Shown: positions 8,277 through 16,499, numbered from the stretch's first letter. The stretch: 33,346 nucleotides of DNA from Thalassolituus marinus (GCF_020320395.1 NZ_JAEDAH010000050.1:1-33346); one strand, 5' to 3'. Translations and numbers: made by a program. Notes: generated by a model from the letters alone, not told the origin.

Positions 8277-9346
8277 TACAATCCCTTCACTTTCCGGCGA
8301 CGAATAAACTCAGGTAGTAGCAACAAACCCAGCCCTATTATCAGATACACCATATGCAATCCCCATAAACCAATGGCCGGATCAAGGGATCGTTTTTCAA
8401 TCATACCGGTCAGGGCAATCAGCAGTGAGATATACACCATAAACAGAATAATGGCCGGAAACAGTCGGGCAAAACGTCCCTGGCGCGGATTCACTTTCGA
8501 CAGCGGGAAGGCAATCAGAGTAACGATCGGCACCATCAGAATCAGCGAAATACGCCACTGCAGCTGCGCCTGATGCTTGGGATCAGTCGAACCGATCAGG
8601 TCAAGGGTCGGTACGGCTTCCTTACGCAACTTGCGACGCTCATCAGGCTCATCGGCAATTTTGACTCCGTAGCGATCAAAATCGAGAATCTGCAACTCAG
8701 GGTTACCCGGTTTCAGGTCGTAACGGCGACCACTGTGCAGCTCAAGAAAACGCGAACCGGTTTCATCACTGACATACTGAGTGCCTTTTTCAGCCAGCAG
8801 CAGCGTATCACCATCTGCGATAAAGACCTGGTTCATTTGCTTTTTGTCATCCGACAGAGCCTCGGTATAGGTCACCCTGGTACCTTTGGCCGTGCTCTGG
8901 AAACGCCCAGGCGCAAGCAATTCAAATTCAGTCAGTTTGGCCTGCTGCTGATAGAGGTTCTCCATTTTCTGAGCACCCCAGGGGCTGAGTACCAGCGTAA
9001 AGCTGCCCACCAGCACCATCAGGAACAGCGCCGGGATCATGGTATAGCCCAGTAGCTTGCGGTCAGAAAAACCGGTTGCCGTTAGCACCGTCATTTCACT
9101 TTCGGCATACAACCGGCCATAAGTCAGCAAAATGGAAATGAACAAGGCAAGCGGCAGAATCATTTCGAGAAACGACGGCAGACGCAGCAACAGGGTAAAA
9201 AACACGAACTCGAGTGACACTTCACCAGCTGCAGCCGACGCCAACTGCTGAATCAGTCGGCCACTCATCAGGATCATCAGCAATACCGTTGTAACGGCTA
9301 ACAGCGAACCTGCCAGCTCCCGTGCAAGATAACGGAAGAGAATCAA
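8276..9346 (-). CDS. lptF: LPS export ABC transporter permease LptF
   Basis: Partner permease of LptG in LPS transport. The 356 residues open MILFRYLARELAGSLLAVTTVLLMILMSGRLIQ as in LptF proteins, contain YAESEMTVLTATGFSDRKLLGY (coupling region), a periplasmic domain (about 120-260) and three C-terminal membrane segments ending LLLLPEFIRRRKVKGL. The start codon is TTG at 9346, supported by AGAGGA eight bases upstream; no better ATG exists nearby. It is the first gene of lptF-lptG and divergent from pepA across 234 bases, the conserved arrangement in gammaproteobacteria. Confidence 0.95.
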   Translation of the reverse strand: MILFRYLARELAGSLLAVTTVLLMILMSGRLIQQLASAAAGEVSLEFVFFTLLLRLPSFLEMILPLALFISILLTYGRLYAESEMTVLTATGFSDRKLLGYTMIPALFLMVLVGSFTLVLSPWGAQKMENLYQQQAKLTEFELLAPGRFQSTAKGTRVTYTEALSDDKKQMNQVFIADGDTLLLAEKGTQYVSDETGSRFLELHSGRRYDLKPGNPELQILDFDRYGVKIADEPDERRKLRKEAVPTLDLIGSTDPKHQAQLQWRISLILMVPIVTLIAFPLSKVNPRQGRFARLFPAIILFMVYISLLIALTGMIEKRSLDPAIGLWGLHMVYLIIGLGLLLLPEFIRRRKVKGL

Positions 9347-9580
9347 ATCTTATTTCCTCTGGCGACTCCGCAGCAACGAAGCAGCCTGCTAGTATTCTTA
9401 GTATCTGTACGAAACAGCAAAGCGGCCGATTGATGGCAGCGGATGTTTTCATCCCTTGATTTTCGTACACTTGAACGCAATCTATAGTCTTTATGACCCG
9501 GCGTTTGTGGCTGCAGTTCTGCAGCGACAACGTATTTTCCGGCGAACATTCACCCAGTCGCATATCCGTCAGGAGACACT

Positions 9581-11050
9581 ATGCAATACCAGATTTCCGC
9601 AAACTCAGCCGTCGACGTTCAAGCCAGCTGTATTGTGGTCACTCTCGACCAGTCAGGCAAGTTATCTGATGCCGCAAAAGCCATTGATTCTGCATCTTCA
9701 GGCTTTATTCAGGCGCGGATTGATGCGAAAGACATTACCGGCAAAAGCGGTGAAACCCTGCTGCTGCCTGCAGTCAACGGCGTCAAAGCAGAACGCGTAC
9801 TACTGGTGGGCAGCGGCAAAGAACCCCCCAAAGCCAGCGCAGCCCTTAAAATTATGAAGGCTATCGCTGCTGCAACGGCAAAGCTGGATGGCGATATTGC
9901 CCTCGCCCTGAGCGAACTGGCCTCCGCTGAACTGCCGGAGACCTGGTGGGCTGAACAGACTGCCGTAGCCTATGGCAACGCGCTGTATCGTTTCACGGAG
10001 ACCAAAAGCAAAGCAACCGATGACGAAGCTCCGCGCGCACCCGGCGGCCTGATCTGGCTCGGCAGCGATGTCAGTGCTGCGCTGAACAAGGGGGACGCGA
10101 TTGCTCAGGGTGTCAGCTACGCCAAAGAACTGGGCAACATGCCACCTAACATCTGTACTCCAACCTACCTGGCGCAACAGGCAGAACAGCTGGGAGCTGA
10201 CGGTGCCCTGCAAGTGACCATTCTGGATGAAGCTGAACTGGAAAAAATGGGCGCAGGTGCCTTCGTGTCCGTTGCCAAAGGTTCTTCCGAACCAGGCAAG
10301 ATGATCATTATGAAATATCAGGGCGCAGCTGATGCAAACGCTCCGGCTCATATGATTCTGGGCAAGGGTATCACCTTCGATACTGGCGGCATCAGTCTCA
10401 AGCCGGGCCTGAAAATGGACGAGATGAAGTATGACATGTGCGGTGCTGCATCCGTTCTCGGCACGATGAAAGCAGTACTAGCTCTGAAGCCTGCGGTGAA
10501 CATCATCGGCATGATCACCAGCGCCGAAAACATGCCAGCCGGTCACGCCAGCAAACCTGGCGACGTTGTTACCAGCCTGTCCGGTAAAACCATCGAAATT
10601 CTTAATACTGATGCAGAAGGCCGACTGGTGCTGTGTGATGCGCTGACTTATGGCATCGACAACCTCAAGCCTGCATCCATCGTCGATATCGCCACCCTGA
10701 CCGGTGCCTGTATGGCGGCGCTGGGGGAAGTGAACTCTGGCCTGTTTACCCAGGATGAATCCATGGCTGGCGAACTGCAGACCGCAGCTAACTGGTCCTG
10801 CGATAAAGTCTGGCGCCTGCCACTGGAGGAAGACTACCAGTCTCTGCTGGATTCTAACTTCGCTGACATCGCCAACATTGGTGGTCCGCTGGCGGGCGCC
10901 ACCACAGCTGCCTGTTTCCTGTCCCGCTTTACCGAAGGCACACCATGGGCTCATCTGGATATCGCCGGTACCGCATGGACAGGCGGAGCAGCCAAAGGGG
11001 CAACCGGTCGACCTGTATCTCTGCTGGTGAACTATTTACTGGCTAAATAA
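9581..11050 (+). CDS. pepA: Leucyl aminopeptidase PepA
   Basis: Hexameric M17-family dizinc/manganese aminopeptidase that removes N-terminal residues from peptides in the cytosol; some PepA proteins also bind DNA in Xer recombination. In the 489 residues, the catalytic domain carries GKGITFDTGGISLKPG with metal ligands K262 and D267, and the M17 signature NTDAEGRL at 342-349 with D344 and E346 as ligands and R348 in the active site. ATG 9581 follows an AGGAG site at six to seven bases. A strong intrinsic terminator lies directly downstream. The usual next gene holC is not present here. Confidence 0.96.
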   Translation: MQYQISANSAVDVQASCIVVTLDQSGKLSDAAKAIDSASSGFIQARIDAKDITGKSGETLLLPAVNGVKAERVLLVGSGKEPPKASAALKIMKAIAAATAKLDGDIALALSELASAELPETWWAEQTAVAYGNALYRFTETKSKATDDEAPRAPGGLIWLGSDVSAALNKGDAIAQGVSYAKELGNMPPNICTPTYLAQQAEQLGADGALQVTILDEAELEKMGAGAFVSVAKGSSEPGKMIIMKYQGAADANAPAHMILGKGITFDTGGISLKPGLKMDEMKYDMCGAASVLGTMKAVLALKPAVNIIGMITSAENMPAGHASKPGDVVTSLSGKTIEILNTDAEGRLVLCDALTYGIDNLKPASIVDIATLTGACMAALGEVNSGLFTQDESMAGELQTAANWSCDKVWRLPLEEDYQSLLDSNFADIANIGGPLAGATTAACFLSRFTEGTPWAHLDIAGTAWTGGAAKGATGRPVSLLVNYLLAK

Positions 11051-11072
11051 TCCATCATTCAGTGGATTGATT

Positions 11073-11110
11073 AACGGGCTGACTCCGACAGGGATCAGCC
11101 CGTTTTTTTT
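11073..11110 (+). terminator. Intrinsic terminator of pepA
   Basis: AACGGGCTGA (11073-11082) pairs with TCAGCCCGTT (11095-11104) around a 12-base loop and is followed by a run of Ts to 11110. It starts 23 bases after the pepA stop. Confidence 0.9.
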
Positions 11111-11213
11111 GTTCAGCATCCGGAAAACGCTTGCTTTGTGGCACATTCGCCCCCCTCAGCCCTTCCTGCCGCTGATACCATGAGCTGAACGCTCAGGTAT
11201 AACGAGAACAACA

Positions 11214-11876
11214 ATGTCATTGACTGAAATTCTGAACAGCCGCTACTCGGTCCGCGCTTTTAAAAAAGACGCAGTTGATAGCGACACTCTGCAAGAAGTA
11301 TTCGCCGCCGCGCAGCGCGCACCGTCCAACTGCAACGTACAGCCCTGGCAGACCTACGTTGTCTCTGGTGCGAAAAAAGACGAACTGAAGAACCTGCTGA
11401 TTGGCACGGTAATGAAACAGCAGCCACCGCAACCAGACTTTAACTGGAAGGTTGCCTATGAAGGAATTCACCGCGAGCGCCAGTTTGGTTCCGCTGCGGC
11501 TCTGTACAATGCAATGGGCATAGCCCGTGACGACAAGATGAAACGCAACATGGCGATGCTGCGGAACTGGGCATTTTTCGATGCACCTCACGTTGCCTTT
11601 TTCACCATGGATACCTATCTGGATATCATGGGAGCCGTCGACATTGGTATCTACGCCCAGACACTGACACTGCTGCTGAAAGAGCGCGGTATCGACAGTT
11701 GCATGCAGGGCGCCCTGGGTCAGTTCCCACAGCCCGTGCATGAATTCCTCGGTTTGCCGGAGGGACGAGGTATTCTGTTCGGTATGTCGTTCGGCTATGC
11801 GGATGAAAATGCGGATGCCAATAAGTGCCGTACGGATCGTGCAAATCTGGATGACGCCGTCAGCTTTATCGGCTGA
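11214..11876 (+). CDS. Nitroreductase family protein
   Basis: FMN-dependent NAD(P)H oxidoreductase of 220 residues. The N-terminus MSLTEILNSRYSVRAFK carries the family SVR(A/K)F FMN-phosphate contact, followed by AAQRAPSNCNVQPWQTYVV (FMN-binding loop with S and NxQPW). A later DIGIYAQTLTLLLKERGIDSCMQGALGQFPQPV and the closing LFGMSFGYAD complete the fold. Length is in the usual range. The ribosome site before ATG 11214 is weak (AACGAGAACAACA). It stands alone between terminators. The physiological substrate is unknown; quinones, nitroaromatics and enones are typical for the family. Confidence 0.92.
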   Translation: MSLTEILNSRYSVRAFKKDAVDSDTLQEVFAAAQRAPSNCNVQPWQTYVVSGAKKDELKNLLIGTVMKQQPPQPDFNWKVAYEGIHRERQFGSAAALYNAMGIARDDKMKRNMAMLRNWAFFDAPHVAFFTMDTYLDIMGAVDIGIYAQTLTLLLKERGIDSCMQGALGQFPQPVHEFLGLPEGRGILFGMSFGYADENADANKCRTDRANLDDAVSFIG

Positions 11877-11888
11877 TAACAGGACAAT

Positions 11889-11917
11889 AAAAAACGGGAG
11901 CTCAGCTCCCGTTTTTT
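11889..11917. terminator. Bidirectional intrinsic terminator
   Basis: ACGGGAG (11894-11900) pairs with CTCCCGT (11906-11912) around a five-base loop, with A-run on the left and T-run on the right. It serves the convergent nitroreductase and HEPN-like genes. Confidence 0.88.
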
Positions 11918-11926
11918 ATTGGCGCA

Positions 11927-12568
11927 TTATTTAACCACCGGATAAGGCAAATCACCCCAGTCCTGATCACTGTGAGTCAGCATAATGTCGATTATCACCG
12001 GCATCAGCGCCAGCAATAATCGTCCACCATCTTCAACCTGCTCACGGTTTACCCGGCTTTGATAGGTTGCCCCACCCCGCACCACCTGATTGTGCAGAAC
12101 ATACAGACGGTCAAGTACAATGCCGAGGAGTTCAGGTACTTTCTTGCGGCTTAAATAATTAAGCGCAGCTACCGAGGACTGATCAAACTGCTGTTTCCAG
12201 TCGTCATTCTGCAGACGCTGTGAAACCCAGAACGGTGCAAAAACATAAGGGTTTTTAATCAACGCGCGTACCGGTCCGGAAAACTGATGCCACAGGCAGT
12301 GGTAAATACGCTCTTGCTGATCCAGATCGACAAGCTGCTGAATCAGACGCTGAAAGCCCTGCTGGTCAGCCAGAGCCCGGACCTGTTCGTCGTCAGCAAG
12401 ATAACAGGCACTGAAACTGATCCAGCTGCAGATAAAACGCAGATCAGCATCATTATGATGTCCTTCTGCTGCAGCCATCCAGCTCAGAGCCCGATGCAAG
12501 CGCGTAGACTGGAGCTCGTTTAACAGGTCGCGTTGATCGCGCAGTCGGTTTTTGAGCTCCTCAATCAT
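11927..12568 (-). CDS. HEPN-domain-like protein with altered RNxxxH motif
   Basis: A 213-residue, largely helical protein. The C-terminal part, RLYVLHNQVVRGGATYQSRV at 154-173 followed by NREQVEDGGRLLLALMP, matches a HEPN-like family in which I recall YxLRNQLVHGGATW..VNRDQVRDGA as the usual form. In HEPN RNases the R and H of RNxxxH are catalytic. Here H159 stands where R is expected and R164 where H is expected, so the pair appears exchanged, although R154..H159 does make an Rx4H spacing. It is the last gene of an operon, five bases after the 121-aa gene. No toxin-antitoxin partner such as an MNT nucleotidyltransferase is adjacent. Function unknown; RNase, scaffold or regulatory roles are all possible. 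Confidence 0.6.
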   Translation of the reverse strand: MIEELKNRLRDQRDLLNELQSTRLHRALSWMAAAEGHHNDADLRFICSWISFSACYLADDEQVRALADQQGFQRLIQQLVDLDQQERIYHCLWHQFSGPVRALIKNPYVFAPFWVSQRLQNDDWKQQFDQSSVAALNYLSRKKVPELLGIVLDRLYVLHNQVVRGGATYQSRVNREQVEDGGRLLLALMPVIIDIMLTHSDQDWGDLPYPVVK

Positions 12569-12573
12569 TGGCT

Positions 12574-12939
12574 TTATTCTCCGCAGCAGTCTGCGTGATC
12601 ACCATGAAAATCAATCGCCATGTAAATGGTCGCTTGCGGGAACTGAGCAGGATACGCCATATAATAGTGGGTATTCTCTTCAATCGGCCACCAGCAGGAA
12701 GCAGCACGTGGCACGTCTTCCAGATTTACGCGTTCAATACAGTACTGCAGTTTCTGCGTTTCAGCTTCCGGGAAAAACTCCAGGAATTCCGCCGGAAAAC
12801 CGGCTTCCGAAGTATCGATTTTGTCTTCAATCTGCAGCGCCTGCAGTTTCTTTTCCCACTCGGCATCCTGGCTCACATCGACGAAAAACTCCGCCAGCAA
12901 ACGAGTGTGCTGCTTTTTGACAATACGTGCGTTAGACAT
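12574..12939 (-). CDS. Conserved-looking protein of unknown function
   Basis: I do not recognise this 121-residue protein. It is acidic and soluble, with no membrane segment or signal peptide. It has a mixed charged N-terminal half (WEKKLQALQIEDKIDTSEAG), a central CIERVNLEDVPRAASCWWP, and ends with FHGDHADCCGE, whose His and paired Cys could bind metal (inference). ATG 12939 has AGGAA at a good distance. It lies 16 bases after the SDR gene and five bases before the HEPN-like gene on the same strand, so the three are probably one transcript. Confidence 0.75.
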   Translation of the reverse strand: MSNARIVKKQHTRLLAEFFVDVSQDAEWEKKLQALQIEDKIDTSEAGFPAEFLEFFPEAETQKLQYCIERVNLEDVPRAASCWWPIEENTHYYMAYPAQFPQATIYMAIDFHGDHADCCGE

Positions 12940-12955
12940 AATAAATTCCTGTTAT

Positions 12956-13627
12956 TTACCAGGGCAAAGCCTGCCCGTTAGAGTGCCAGAAGCCACCGGT
13001 GTTTTCGAGCGTCAGCTCATCGATACGCGCCGCCAGACCTGCTGCTGCTTCCTGTGGGCTGATATCACCATTGAATCCAACCATGCGCGTCTGTACGAAG
13101 CCTGGATGCAGCTGTGCAACAGCAATACCTTTGGGCTTCAGGTCTACCGCAAGCGATTTACCGAAAGCATTTAACGCTGCCTTGGATGCACGATAACCGT
13201 AGTAGCTACCGGAGGTATTGTCTTCGAGCGAGCCCATGCGGCTGGTGATATTGGCTATTTTGCTGCCTGTTGCCATATAGGGCAGCAGAGCACAGGCCAT
13301 TTTCAGCGGAACAATGGCATTGATATCCAGCTGCTGCTGGATCGTGTCAAAGTTCATATCGTTCAGGGTTTCATTGCAGAACAAACCCGCATTGTTGATC
13401 AACAGATCCAGCGGGCCTTCCAGTAACTGTTCGAGGATAGCAACGACAGCATCAATCGACTCGTCGTTGGTCAGGTCAATACCACTGATCACCTGATCAG
13501 CAATATCTTCCAGTTCATCACTGGTTTCCCGGCATACACCGGTTACGGAATCGCCACGAGCGGCAAACAGTTTTGCCAGCTCCAGTCCGATGCCACGATT
13601 GGCACCGGTAATCACTACATTTGCCAC
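12956..13627 (-). CDS. Short-chain dehydrogenase/reductase (SDR)
   Basis: Classical SDR oxidoreductase of 223 residues with a Rossmann fold. Nucleotide-binding TGANRGIG lies at 7-14, NNAG after the fourth strand (LLINNAGLF), the catalytic serine in ITSRMGS, and YxxxK in GYRASKAALNAF, followed by HPGFVQT. All catalytic residues are present. The start is GTG 13627 with AGGAG about six bases upstream. Members of this subgroup are often annotated as C-factor-like or carbonyl reductases; the substrate is unknown. First gene of the SDR/121-aa/HEPN-like operon. Confidence 0.92.
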   Translation of the reverse strand: MANVVITGANRGIGLELAKLFAARGDSVTGVCRETSDELEDIADQVISGIDLTNDESIDAVVAILEQLLEGPLDLLINNAGLFCNETLNDMNFDTIQQQLDINAIVPLKMACALLPYMATGSKIANITSRMGSLEDNTSGSYYGYRASKAALNAFGKSLAVDLKPKGIAVAQLHPGFVQTRMVGFNGDISPQEAAAGLAARIDELTLENTGGFWHSNGQALPW

Positions 13628-13712
13628 ACCAGTCTCCTAATTAGGCTGCTGGCGGCCAGTCTAACGCCTTTCGCTTCGGTGGCACAGCACAGAGGGGAGG
13701 AAATTAAGACAG

Positions 13713-13729
13713 CACTGAATTATTCAGTG
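13713..13729. promoter_or_regulatory. Perfect 17-base palindrome upstream of the SDR operon
   Basis: CACTGAAT-T-ATTCAGTG is an exact inverted repeat with one central base. It lies 86-102 bases upstream of the SDR start and just past the stop of the MpaB-like gene. No T-run follows on the minus strand, so an operator is as likely as a terminator stem. The role is inferred from symmetry and position only. Confidence 0.35.
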
Positions 13730-13739
13730 AAGCCTCAGA

Positions 13740-14975
13740 TCAACGCACCATCGTGCCCTTATCGGCAAAAGTAACATCCCGCCCCTGCAGGCGACTGCTA
13801 ACGATAAACTGCTGACCGCTACGCCCGAAGCGCTGCAGCCACCGGTCTACCCACGGGATGCGGTGTGCAAGCACATCCAGCAGGCGGATAAACGGAAACT
13901 GCAGCACCGGGAGCAGACTCAGCAAAGGCGCTTTCGGGATATTCAGAACCCTGCGAATGTCAGCCGGAATAAACCAGTTCGCGTAGGCGCGATGAAACCA
14001 GTAGACATAACTCTGGTAGAACCGGTTACCCGGGACCTCCCGAAAAGCCTCAAGGTAGGAGTGCGCCAGTTCCAGACAGTCCTGATCAGGATTTACCCGA
14101 CTCCCCAGCGCAATGATATAAAGCCAGTCAACGCCTTGCTGACGATTAACTGGCAGCAACGTCCAGTCATCCCCCATCAGGTAAGCGACATAACGCCACA
14201 GGTGCAGCACGGCTTCCAATTCACGGTCATTCAGACGCCAGCCCAGCATCGCCAACCCGGCAATCATCATCATGGAAAATGCGACATTGGTTGCCACTGC
14301 ATCTCCCTGGTTGATTGGCAGTCCCCACTGCTCACTGTTCCATTGCGGATGTTTAAGTAAGCGCTGACGTACCAGTGCATGCATCACACGAACTTTTACG
14401 GCTGAACTGTAACCAGCACTGCCGGGCTCCAGACCACCGGGAGTCGTGACATCAAACCAGAATGATGTGGTTTCCGACACCCGGTCGAAAGAGGAATTAC
14501 CATTCAATGCTCCGGTAAAGGCCAGCGGCTTGATGATGTCGCTGTTGGCATAGCCCCCCAGCAAAGCAAAGTCACCCAGGGCATACATGGCAAAGCGTCC
14601 GCTGCGGTGAATCACCTCACACGCCAGCGTCAGCTTCTCCTGCTCGAGCCACAGCGGCGGCGTTTCCGCCTGCTGCAACATTTCACGCAGTGCCGGAGTA
14701 GTGTCATCGAGAATATCACTCCCCTCTTCAACAGCCTTTTTCAGCAGCTGATGCGGATGAATACCCCGCTCCCTCAGTTGAGGGTTGCTGAACAGCTCCT
14801 CAGCGACACGATCACCCAGCTCATCACTTCGATGATAACTGGACGCTACCTGATCAAGGAGTGCCCGGGATGGTGCCGGGTAGCGCCCCAGCAACAACTT
14901 AAGCCCCCAGGCCGTTTTACGCCCACGCCAGGTATTCAGCTGCTGCAAAAAAACAAATCGGTCCGGATAAGTCAT
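13740..14975 (-). CDS. MpaB/DUF2236-family (Lcp-like) oxygenase
   Basis: A 411-residue protein resembling the oxygenase MpaB family (DUF2236), which includes the latex-clearing protein Lcp, a b-type heme dioxygenase. Family-like stretches are GDFALLGGYANSDIIKPLAFTGAL, then VKVRVMHALVRQRLL with the conserved R and H near the presumed heme, then LPINQGDAVATNVAFS, and a later RRLNDRELEA..LWRYVAYLMG-like helix pair. No signal peptide or TAT motif is seen at the N-terminus MTYPDRFVFLQQLN, unlike secreted Lcp, so it is probably cytoplasmic or membrane-associated. The ribosome site before ATG 14975 is weak. It sits upstream of the SDR operon on the same strand. Substrate unknown. Confidence 0.82.
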   Translation of the reverse strand: MTYPDRFVFLQQLNTWRGRKTAWGLKLLLGRYPAPSRALLDQVASSYHRSDELGDRVAEELFSNPQLRERGIHPHQLLKKAVEEGSDILDDTTPALREMLQQAETPPLWLEQEKLTLACEVIHRSGRFAMYALGDFALLGGYANSDIIKPLAFTGALNGNSSFDRVSETTSFWFDVTTPGGLEPGSAGYSSAVKVRVMHALVRQRLLKHPQWNSEQWGLPINQGDAVATNVAFSMMMIAGLAMLGWRLNDRELEAVLHLWRYVAYLMGDDWTLLPVNRQQGVDWLYIIALGSRVNPDQDCLELAHSYLEAFREVPGNRFYQSYVYWFHRAYANWFIPADIRRVLNIPKAPLLSLLPVLQFPFIRLLDVLAHRIPWVDRWLQRFGRSGQQFIVSSRLQGRDVTFADKGTMVR

Positions 14976-15063
14976 GGCTGTTCATTCGATGTTGTTTAAA
15001 GACAGCCTGAGTATTCCATGGCTTATTCACTGGGGGTACTGACACACCAGCCGATGTGTCAGG

Positions 15064-15091
15064 CAAAAAAAGCCCCGCGCTGCGGGGCTTT
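15064..15091 (-). terminator. Intrinsic terminator of the delta-9-type desaturase
   Basis: AGCCCCGC (15071-15078) and GCGGGGCT (15082-15089) form an 8-bp stem with a three-base loop. The A-run at 15065-15070 becomes the U-run for the minus-strand gene ending at 15097. Confidence 0.88.
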
Positions 15092-15096
15092 TCAGA

Positions 15097-16230
15097 TCAG
15101 GCGAATTCAGCTACCAGCTGCTTAAGTCGCTTCTGTTGCATGCGCAGGGCATACTCCAGTTCTTTCATTCGGTCACGCATGGAAGCCGCGTCCCATTTTT
15201 CCTGCAGACTGCGACGTGTTTCCTGGTAGCGCTGGCCCTGCAGCTCAGTCCAGTTCGCAATCATCACTTTGAATTCTTCGTACTCTTTTTCCAGCACTTC
15301 AGACCACTTCTCGTGGTTACCGGATTTCTCCAGCTTCTGCTGAGCACGCTTAAATTGCATCTTCAGTTTGGCGCGCTGAATTTTGAACTCTGGCACCATA
15401 CGCAGGTTGCTGGCCAGCCCCATCAGAGCACAGCCTTTAATCAGCCACTTGGTCGGATCCCATTGCCACCATTTAATCCCGTTACGGTAATCATTCTGAA
15501 AGATATGGTGATAGTTGTGATAGCCCTCGCCAAAGGTCAGGAAAGCAAAGAAATGATTATCACGCGCTGTATTTTCATCGGTGTAGGGCTGGGAACCCCA
15601 TTTGTGAGCAATAGAGTTGATAAAGAAGGTGAAATGGTGAGTAGTCACGATTCGCAGGAAACCCGCCAGCAGTACCATGCCCCACACATCGCCAAAGATC
15701 AGACCCAGAGCAATCGGCAGCGCCAGGTTCATACCCAGAGCAATCGGCACATAGTATTTGTATTGCCACATAACGATCGGGTCTTTGGTCAGGTTCTTAA
15801 CGTTGTCGAAGTTAACATCACCGCTGGGATACTTACGCAGCATCCAACCCATATGGGAGAACCACAGACCGCGCTTGGCTGAATACGGATCCAGATCCAC
15901 GTCGTCAACGTGACGGTGGTGAACCCGATGGCCGGAACTCCAGTGAAGAATTGTGTTCTGAAGAGCCATGGCACCGAACAGAGCGAAAATCAGACGCACA
16001 CTCCAATGAGCATCATACGCATTATGCGACCACAGACGGTGGTAGCCTGCAGTGATCGCCAGCTCGGTGGCTGACGTCAGCAAGATAAAGGCAACAACCG
16101 CAGACAGTGCGTAACCGTGAGTGAAGCCATACCAGGGTACTGCGGTAACCGCAACCAGCGACGTGAAGGCAAACATAAACGCCGGCGTCCAGTTAATCGG
16201 CGCAGACTCTTTATTATTGGAATTCGTCAT
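15097..16230 (-). CDS. Acyl-CoA desaturase, delta-9 (SCD/DesB-like) type, with coiled-coil tail
   Basis: Membrane di-iron desaturase of 377 residues. Histidine clusters are HRLWSH (64-69), HRVHH (101-105) and HNYHH (238-242), plus NSIAHKWG around 205-212, which is the stearoyl-CoA desaturase pattern. Membrane segments fall near 14-32, 42-60, 80-95 and 160-200. After the core, residues about 285-377 are highly charged and heptad-like (MQFKRAQQKLEKSGNHEKWS, EYEEFKVMIANWTELQGQRY, MRDRMKELEYALRMQQKRLK), predicted as a long coiled coil that minimal homologues lack. ATG 16230 has only a weak ribosome site. The gene has its own terminator and is separate from nqr upstream. It probably introduces double bonds into saturated acyl chains for membrane fluidity; the electron donor is not encoded next to it. 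Confidence 0.93.
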   Translation of the reverse strand: MTNSNNKESAPINWTPAFMFAFTSLVAVTAVPWYGFTHGYALSAVVAFILLTSATELAITAGYHRLWSHNAYDAHWSVRLIFALFGAMALQNTILHWSSGHRVHHRHVDDVDLDPYSAKRGLWFSHMGWMLRKYPSGDVNFDNVKNLTKDPIVMWQYKYYVPIALGMNLALPIALGLIFGDVWGMVLLAGFLRIVTTHHFTFFINSIAHKWGSQPYTDENTARDNHFFAFLTFGEGYHNYHHIFQNDYRNGIKWWQWDPTKWLIKGCALMGLASNLRMVPEFKIQRAKLKMQFKRAQQKLEKSGNHEKWSEVLEKEYEEFKVMIANWTELQGQRYQETRRSLQEKWDAASMRDRMKELEYALRMQQKRLKQLVAEFA

Positions 16231-16458
16231 AAAGTACTTTCTTGTGAGTTCGGATCTGGCACTGTGATACCACAGTCACCATGAATACTGAATAATACAT
16301 CAACATCAGCGATACCAACACGAGCAGACGACAGGAAATTGCGCCAGATCACCAGTCAGAACGAACATCCTGAGCAGAAGCCCATGGGAGCTGATACTGG
16401 CATTATTTCTTTTCAGGAATAAGACTAAACACCATTTGTAAACATTGGCTTCAGGCAT

Positions 16459-16484
16459 AAAAAAACCGCGCCTGAGCGCGGTTC
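16459..16484 (-). terminator. Intrinsic terminator of the nqr operon
   Basis: AACCGCGC (16464-16471) pairs with GCGCGGTT (16476-16483) around CTGA. The A-run at 16459-16465 gives the U-run on the minus strand, 16 bases beyond the nqrF stop. Confidence 0.9.
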
Positions 16485-16499
16485 TTTCAAGCCGGGAGA

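Noticed and set aside
11927-12568. HEPN/MNT toxin-antitoxin pair
   Set aside because: No nucleotidyltransferase-like partner is next to the HEPN-like gene, and its catalytic residues are altered.
15136-15882. Plus-strand open frame of 248 codons opposite the delta-9-type desaturase
   Set aside because: Shadow of the desaturase, rich in His and Gln as expected from reading the complementary strand; not protein-like.
16405-16455. AT-rich imperfect inverted repeat (TAAACACCATTTGTAAA) upstream of the delta-9-type desaturase
   Set aside because: The arms match poorly and fit neither the PsrA nor other desaturase regulator motifs I know; it is also on the far side of the nqr terminator.
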